Part shown: positions 36,093 through 41,155 of the stretch, piece after piece
How positions within the stretch are numbered: position 1 is the stretch's first letter
How the letters are laid out: every line of letters starts with the position of its first letter
Assembly (NCBI GenBank): GCA_018657645.1
Contig: JABHWT010000223.1
Location: 1 to 41,155, forward strand
Direction of reading: 5' to 3'
DNA length: 41,155 nt
Origin: Halieaceae bacterium
GTDB taxonomy: Bacteria; Pseudomonadota; Gammaproteobacteria; Pseudomonadales; Halieaceae
The notes under the pieces: model-generated
The model's input: the letters and a program-made list of their open reading frames with translations, nothing else
What the model was told of the DNA's origin: nothing
Database searches by the model: none
Translations under genes and position numbers: made by a program

Positions 36093-38171
36093 CTATTTAG
36101 TGACAGCGAGTAATGAAATGTCGGCAACCTGAAGAAACATATCTCGCAGAGTCTTTAGCAGATTCAACCGGTTGCTGCGCAAATTTTCATCCTCGGCATT
36201 GACCAATACATTGTCAAAAAAGGCATCTACAGGCTCGCGCAACGATGCCAGGCTGGCTAATGCCTCGGTAAACGCGTCATTGCTCAGATGTGTTTCGTAG
36301 GTTTTGGTGAGAAGCACCAGCTGCTCTGCCAGTGCTTTTTCCTGAGGCTCCACCAACAAACGATCGTCTACCGGAGTAAACTCGTGATGAGTTTCCAGTT
36401 TCCCTAAAATATTCGATACCCGCTTGTTGGCTATGGCCAGTGCAGCAGCCTCGGGTAATTCACTGAAGGTATGCACAGCATGCACCCGGCGCTGTATATC
36501 GAGAGGACGACTTAGATTCCTGGCGTCAACTGCTCTGAATACCTCGACAGGAATATTCTCATCCTCGTACCAGGCTCGAAAGCGGTCGATCATATAGATG
36601 AATGCTCTATCGGTACTGCCCTTGGCTATTAGACCGTCGGGATATTGAGAGGCGGCCAGTTGAAGGCATTCGCGCAAGTCCAGATCGAGGCGTTTCTCCA
36701 CAATGATGCGCAGAACGGCCAGCGAGGCCCGGCGCAGGGCAAACGGATCCTTTGAACCCGTTGGAGATTGGTCGATTCCAAAAACACCACACAGCGTATC
36801 CAGTCGATCTGCCAAACCGAGGGTGTAGCCGGTGCTGCTATCGGGCAGTTTATCTCCGGCAAACCGAGGCCAGTACTGCTGGGCCAGTGCGGCGGCAACC
36901 TCGCTGTCCTCTCCATCGTGCAGGGCATAATAGTAGCCGGCGATTCCCTGCATTTCAGCAAATTCCAGCACCATGTCGGTGGTAAGGTCTGTCTTGCACA
37001 GTAATGCCGCACGCCGGGCCTTGGTAGCAGAGCAGCCGACTTTTGTTGCGAGAATACCAGCGAGTTGCTCCAGGCGACGAGTTTTGTCATAGAGGCTACC
37101 CAGTTGTTGCTGGAAGACAATATGTTCGAGCCTTTCCACGCGGCTCTCCAGCGAGGTCTTTTTGTCGGTCTCGAAAAAGAAAGCGGCATCGCTGAGGCGT
37201 GGTCGGATAACGCGCTCATTACCGGCTATAACTTGTTGCGGGTCGCTGCTCTCTATATTGCTCAGGGTTATGAAATTGGGCTTGAGATTGCCCTTTTGGT
37301 CGACAACATGGAAGTACTTCTGGTGCTCCTTCATTGAGGAAATCAGGGCCTCCGCTGGTACCTGGAGAAATCGCTCATCGAAGGCTCCGGTTAGGGCCAC
37401 GGGCCACTCTACCAAACCGGTGACCTCATCGAGCAATTCCTGGTCGATAATTGCCCTTGCATTCAAAGCGCTGGCCTGGGCTTCAACCTGCTTCCGAATA
37501 ATCTCCTGCCGTTGGCTGTAGTTTGCAATCACTTTGGCTTTACGCAGCGTTGACTCATAGTCCTCCGGACGGGTCAAGGCCAGTGGACCCTCACTGTGAA
37601 AGCGATGACCCCAGGTGACATTACTGGTCGCTAAACCGAGAATTTCTCCGTGATCGGAATCCGTACCCAGCATGGCCAAGATCCACTTTGCGGGTCGCAC
37701 AAATTCGGTGCGGCTGGCTCCCCAGCGCATTCTTTTGGGGATGGGTAATTGCGTGATGCTGGCACTGACAATTTCGATCAGGCTTTGCTTTAAGGACGCG
37801 CCGTGGCTCACACTGCGCAGGCCCAGTCGAGATCCTTTGGCTGTTTCAATGGTCTCTAGTTGCTCCGGCTGGACGCCTTGCTTTCTGGCAAATCCCTGGG
37901 CCGCTGGCGTCCAGTTACCCTCGGAGTCGTGGGCCTTGTCGAGTGGGGGGCCCAACACTTCCAGGGCTTTGTCAGCAGCCTGAAGCTGAACATTGAGGAT
38001 GAGTACCGCCATGCGTCGTGGTGAGGCGAACCACTGCACTTCACCACAATCAAGCTCTCGCTGCTTCAGTCCGAGGGCAATGCCATCGCGAAAAGCCAGC
38101 GCCAGCTTTTTGAGCGCCTTGGGGGGCAATTCCTCTGTGCCTATTTCGATTAGCAGGGTCTCGGTACTCAT
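36093..38171 (-). CDS. glyS: Glycine-tRNA ligase beta subunit
   Basis: Beta subunit of the alpha2-beta2 bacterial glycyl-tRNA synthetase, needed for tRNA binding. The 692-aa protein begins STETLLIEIGTEELPPKALKKL, the family N-terminus, and contains the GVFGIDQSPTGSKDPFALRR block. It is 3 bases from glyQ and 9 bases from gmhB in a tight operon. Confidence 0.96.
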   Translation of the reverse strand: MSTETLLIEIGTEELPPKALKKLALAFRDGIALGLKQRELDCGEVQWFASPRRMAVLILNVQLQAADKALEVLGPPLDKAHDSEGNWTPAAQGFARKQGVQPEQLETIETAKGSRLGLRSVSHGASLKQSLIEIVSASITQLPIPKRMRWGASRTEFVRPAKWILAMLGTDSDHGEILGLATSNVTWGHRFHSEGPLALTRPEDYESTLRKAKVIANYSQRQEIIRKQVEAQASALNARAIIDQELLDEVTGLVEWPVALTGAFDERFLQVPAEALISSMKEHQKYFHVVDQKGNLKPNFITLSNIESSDPQQVIAGNERVIRPRLSDAAFFFETDKKTSLESRVERLEHIVFQQQLGSLYDKTRRLEQLAGILATKVGCSATKARRAALLCKTDLTTDMVLEFAEMQGIAGYYYALHDGEDSEVAAALAQQYWPRFAGDKLPDSSTGYTLGLADRLDTLCGVFGIDQSPTGSKDPFALRRASLAVLRIIVEKRLDLDLRECLQLAASQYPDGLIAKGSTDRAFIYMIDRFRAWYEDENIPVEVFRAVDARNLSRPLDIQRRVHAVHTFSELPEAAALAIANKRVSNILGKLETHHEFTPVDDRLLVEPQEKALAEQLVLLTKTYETHLSNDAFTEALASLASLREPVDAFFDNVLVNAEDENLRSNRLNLLKTLRDMFLQVADISLLAVTK

Positions 38172-38174
38172 GGT

Positions 38175-39125
38175 CTAGCGCGCCTCCGATTGAACATTGT
38201 CGAGTACTTCCCGGCGTAATTGAGGGGTGGCGAGGGGGAAATCCAAAGCTGCTCTGGCGTTGAAATAGGCCTGGGCTACAGCCCTGGCCAGGGATCGAAC
38301 TCGCAGAATGAAACGTTGTCTCTCGGTGACAGAAATGGCGTGACGTGCGTCCAGCAAGTTAAAGGCGTGGGAAGCTCGCATTACCATCTCATAGCCAGGC
38401 AGAGGCAGGTTTTTGTCGACCAGTCGAATGGCCTCCTGCTCGCAGTAGTCAAAGTGGCCAAATAGTGCAGTAGTATCGGCTTCCTCAAAGTTGTATTGAG
38501 ACATCTCGACTTCATTTTGATGAAACACATCGCCGTAGCTTACTCTGCCATTTGGCCCCTCTGCCCACAGCAGATCGTAAATACTATCCACTCCTTGCAA
38601 ATACATGGCGATTCGTTCAAGGCCGTAGGTAATTTCTCCACTGACCGGGTAACACTCCAGGCCGCCAACCTGCTGAAAGTAGGTGAACTGCGTTACCTCC
38701 ATACCATTGAGCCATACCTCCCAGCCCAGGCCCCAGGCACCCAGAGTGGGAGATTCCCAGTTGTCTTCTACAAATCGGACATCGTGGACAGCAGTGTCTA
38801 TGCCAAGCTGCGTTAATGAGTCCAGATATAGCTGTTGAAATTCGGCCGGAGAGGGCTTCATGATTACCTGAAACTGGTAGTAATGCTGGAGTCGATTGGG
38901 ATTCTCGCCGTAGCGACCATCAGTGGGGCGACGGCAGGGCTGGACATAGGCAGCATTCCACGTTTCAGGGCCGATGGCACGCAAAAACGTAGCCGGATGA
39001 AACGTTCCGGCGCCGACTTCCATATCCAGGGGTTGCAGGATTACGCAGCCCTGATTTGCCCAAAACTGTTGCAGTCTGAAGATAAGTTCTTGAAAGGTTG
39101 TGGCTTTCGCCTGATTTTGTGACAC
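38175..39125 (-). CDS. glyQ: Glycine-tRNA ligase alpha subunit
   Basis: Catalytic alpha subunit of glycyl-tRNA synthetase. The 316-aa protein has the class II motif region [22 protein letters not shown], the [14 protein letters not shown] block and [10 protein letters not shown], all typical. It is the first gene of the glyQ-glyS-gmhB operon; a TATAAT lies upstream at 39162-39167. Confidence 0.97.
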   Translation of the reverse strand: MSQNQAKATTFQELIFRLQQFWANQGCVILQPLDMEVGAGTFHPATFLRAIGPETWNAAYVQPCRRPTDGRYGENPNRLQHYYQFQVIMKPSPAEFQQLYLDSLTQLGIDTAVHDVRFVEDNWESPTLGAWGLGWEVWLNGMEVTQFTYFQQVGGLECYPVSGEITYGLERIAMYLQGVDSIYDLLWAEGPNGRVSYGDVFHQNEVEMSQYNFEEADTTALFGHFDYCEQEAIRLVDKNLPLPGYEMVMRASHAFNLLDARHAISVTERQRFILRVRSLARAVAQAYFNARAALDFPLATPQLRREVLDNVQSEAR

Positions 39126-39161
39126 TTGGAGACCTGTACGCTGATTGTAAAAAAGCCCGCT

Positions 39162-39167
39162 ATTATA
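39162..39167 (-). promoter_or_regulatory. Possible -10 element of the glyQ promoter
   Basis: A perfect TATAAT on the minus strand, about 37 bases before the glyQ start, but no good -35 at 16-18 bases spacing. It lies in the 163-base gap between the divergent glyQ and acyltransferase genes. Confidence 0.4.
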
Positions 39168-39288
39168 CAGACTCTTTTGTCGTCATAATACGCACTTCCA
39201 GTAATGACCGCTTGGCTGCCTGTGCAATGATGGGTCAACCTTAAATTTTACTGATGCTCAGGAACAGGAATCTTCCGCCGCTTTTGTG

Positions 39289-40182
39289 ATGAATACGCTT
39301 AAAACCCGAGTGATTGTAGGACTTCTTTACTTCTGTGCCCTTCTCCCGCTGGCTTTAGCCCGAAGTCTTGGTCGCATTCTGGGGCGAATATACTGGCCCA
39401 TCGGGGGGCGTAGTCGTAAAGTTACGCAGCGCAATATTCGAGCGGCGTTTCCGGAATTGACGCCTCGACAACAAGATAGACTGGCCCGCCGCAGCATTAT
39501 CGCTACGGGGGAGCTGATTGCCGAAATGGGACACATCTGGATGCGCCCCTGGGAGTATGTTGCTGGCCTAATCAAACAAGTGCATGGAGTGGAGCTTATC
39601 GTCGAAGCTCAGGAGGCTGGTCGTGGGGTTATTGTACTGGCACCGCATCTCGGGAATTGGGAAGTAGTGGGTTTGCATGCCGCTACCCTGGGAACCATGA
39701 TTTCGCTTTTTGAGCCGCCCCCGCTCCCCAAACTGGGATCTGTGATAAAGAAAGCGCGGGAGCGATCCGGGGCGACCCTGGTGCCGACGGATAGCCGAGG
39801 TCTGGCCAAACTGTTGCGCAGTGTCAAGCGGGGTGATCTCTCGGGGATTTTGCCCGACCAGGCTCCTCCCGAGCTTGGTTCTGGTGAGAACAGCCCCTTT
39901 ATGGGCGTGTCCTGTTTTACTCCCACCCTGGCGAGCAACATGATTCGGCGAACCGGAGCCCTCGCGGTTTTCTGCTATGCTCGCCGGATTCCCGGGGGTT
40001 TTTCCTTGCACTATGAACTGGCGGAACCGGACATTTATAATGAGGATACAGGAGTGTCTCTTGCGGCTATGAACCGCGGAGTGGAGGCCTGTGTTCGCCA
40101 ATGTGTTGAGCAGTACCAATGGGAGTACAAACGCTTCAGGGTACGTCCAAGAAATGGGGTTGGTATCTACGATGATATGTAG
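39289..40182 (+). CDS. LpxL/HtrB-family lipid A acyltransferase
   Basis: Transfers a secondary acyl chain to lipid A at the inner membrane. The 297-aa protein has an N-terminal hydrophobic segment (VIVGLLYFCALLPLALA) and the catalytic H-X4-E motif in HLGNWE (His120 and Glu125), with DQAPPELGSGENSPF further on, a family block. An ATG at 39289 and a GTG one codon earlier are both possible starts. In Pseudomonas a gene of this family lies near glyQ (PA0011), which supports the call; whether it is LpxL- or LpxM-like cannot be told. Confidence 0.9.
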   Translation: MNTLKTRVIVGLLYFCALLPLALARSLGRILGRIYWPIGGRSRKVTQRNIRAAFPELTPRQQDRLARRSIIATGELIAEMGHIWMRPWEYVAGLIKQVHGVELIVEAQEAGRGVIVLAPHLGNWEVVGLHAATLGTMISLFEPPPLPKLGSVIKKARERSGATLVPTDSRGLAKLLRSVKRGDLSGILPDQAPPELGSGENSPFMGVSCFTPTLASNMIRRTGALAVFCYARRIPGGFSLHYELAEPDIYNEDTGVSLAAMNRGVEACVRQCVEQYQWEYKRFRVRPRNGVGIYDDM

Positions 40183-40212
40183 AGAATTACCAACCAGAAA
40201 ACAAGGGTTACT

Positions 40213-41016
40213 ATGTTTTATGGAAAGCTGATAGCTGGCACACTTGGTCTGTTGGGGATGGGAATCCCCGGTCTAGTGCTCGGCGTTTTTATCGGACATA
40301 CATTCGACAGGGGTCTGGGTGGGGTTTTCAAGTTTACTTCACCGGAAAATCTGGCGCGTATAAAAGCAAGTTTTTTCGAGACAACGTTCCTGTTATTGGG
40401 CCACCTTGCCAAAGCAGATGGACGAATATCGACCCAGGAAATAGAGCACACCGAGAGAATAATTGCTCAAATGGGGCTGTCTGCAGATCAGCGGGAGCGA
40501 GCTATTAAACTCTTTCACTCGGGGGCTGCGGCTGATTTTGAGTTAGCCGAAGCGGTGTCAGCGTTTCTTGAGACCTGCGGCTCCCACAAGCACCTCCAAC
40601 AGACCCTTTTATTGTTCCTTATTTCTCTGGCTTTGTCGGATCATAATCTTGATACCAGTGAGCATGCCGTTTTACAGCGAATAGCCGCCCTAATGGGCTT
40701 CGGGGTGGCCCAGCTGGAACAATTACTACGCATGGCACAAGCACAGGGTCACTTTCATCATCAGGCAGGTTCGAAGCTACCCCCCGACACCAGCATAGAG
40801 GACGCCTATACCGCCTTGGGAGTGGACAGCGGGGTGTCGGATAAGGAGCTGAAGCGAGCTTATCGCAAGTTGATGAGCCAGAATCATCCCGATAAGCTCA
40901 TAGCCCAAGGGGTTCCCGAAAATATGATCAAGGTTGCCACTGAAAAAGCGCAGGATATTCAGGCCGCCTATGAAATGGTTCGCAAACACCGGGGAAACGA
41001 AAGCAAAGCTAGTTAG
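40213..41016 (+). CDS. djlA: DjlA-like co-chaperone with C-terminal J domain
   Basis: 267 aa. An N-terminal membrane segment rich in Gly (LIAGTLGLLGMGIPGLVLGVF), a TerB-like helical middle (FLLLGHLAKADGRISTQEI) and a C-terminal J domain with the HPD triad in QNHPDKL. DjlA stimulates DnaK and is linked to capsule/envelope signalling in E. coli. It starts 30 bases after the acyltransferase, so probably in the same transcript. Confidence 0.9.
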   Translation: MFYGKLIAGTLGLLGMGIPGLVLGVFIGHTFDRGLGGVFKFTSPENLARIKASFFETTFLLLGHLAKADGRISTQEIEHTERIIAQMGLSADQRERAIKLFHSGAAADFELAEAVSAFLETCGSHKHLQQTLLLFLISLALSDHNLDTSEHAVLQRIAALMGFGVAQLEQLLRMAQAQGHFHHQAGSKLPPDTSIEDAYTALGVDSGVSDKELKRAYRKLMSQNHPDKLIAQGVPENMIKVATEKAQDIQAAYEMVRKHRGNESKAS

Positions 41017-41155
41017 TGCCTGTCCATAAACTCTTCAGTGCGAAGAAATTCGGTAAAAGTCGAGCTATGGCATTGTCCATCAGGACCGTCTGCAGCAGGG
41101 CCTGCCCCTCTTTTCGGGTATGGATGCTGCAGCCGAGCCCCCATGGACGGGTTTA

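Noticed and set aside
38285-38305. tRNA T-loop-like GGGATCGAACTCG
   Set aside because: It lies inside glyQ in frame, with no cloverleaf around it; a similar stretch at 16312 lies inside recF.

Overview
The window is the replication-origin neighbourhood of a gammaproteobacterial chromosome. All core proteins are gammaproteobacterial in type, and the order atp operon, parB-parA-rsmG-mnmG, mnmE-yidC-yidD-rnpA-rpmH, dnaA-dnaN-recF-gyrB, then gmhB-glyS-glyQ-acyltransferase-djlA-like recalls Pseudomonas and its marine relatives. Genus or order cannot be fixed from the sequence alone.

Layout. Bases 1-3327 (minus strand) hold the start of the F1Fo ATP synthase operon, atpI-B-E-F-H-A, with atpA cut by the window edge. 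Bases 3579-7865 (minus) hold parB, parA, rsmG and mnmG. Bases 7866-8368 are a gene-free gap with an AT-rich block followed by a cluster of DnaA-box-like 9-mers. G/C skew counted by hand changes sign across this gap, so it is my best candidate for oriC. Bases 8369-12283 (minus) hold mnmE, yidC, yidD, rnpA and rpmH. A second gene-free gap (12284-12776) carries divergent rpmH and dnaA promoters plus one exact DnaA box. Bases 12777-19204 (plus) hold dnaA, dnaN, recF and gyrB; recF contains two near-perfect parS sites, the likely loading sites for the ParB encoded nearby.

Bases 19278-34136 (plus) are the accessory-looking part. A type IV pilus (Pil-Chp type) chemosensory cluster sits between gyrB and the gmhB-glyS-glyQ block: a PilG-like receiver, PilI-like CheW, PilJ-like chemoreceptor, PilK-like CheR, a ChpA-like kinase split into two genes, a ChpC-like CheW protein and a small unknown protein. 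No PilH-like receiver and no ChpB-like methylesterase is present. Upstream of pilG lie two unusual genes. One is an 870-residue protein that appears to combine PAS-like, degenerate GGDEF-like, GAF-like and degenerate NtrC-type AAA+ domains with two C-terminal helix-turn-helix candidates. The other is a 208-residue protein with a possible helix-turn-helix. These are the best candidates for an undescribed regulatory module.

Bases 34434-35343 hold two unrecognised convergent genes. Bases 35511-39125 (minus) hold gmhB, glyS and glyQ, and 39289-41016 (plus) hold an LpxL/HtrB-family acyltransferase and a DjlA-like co-chaperone. No rRNA, tRNA, CRISPR, insertion sequence or prophage was recognised.
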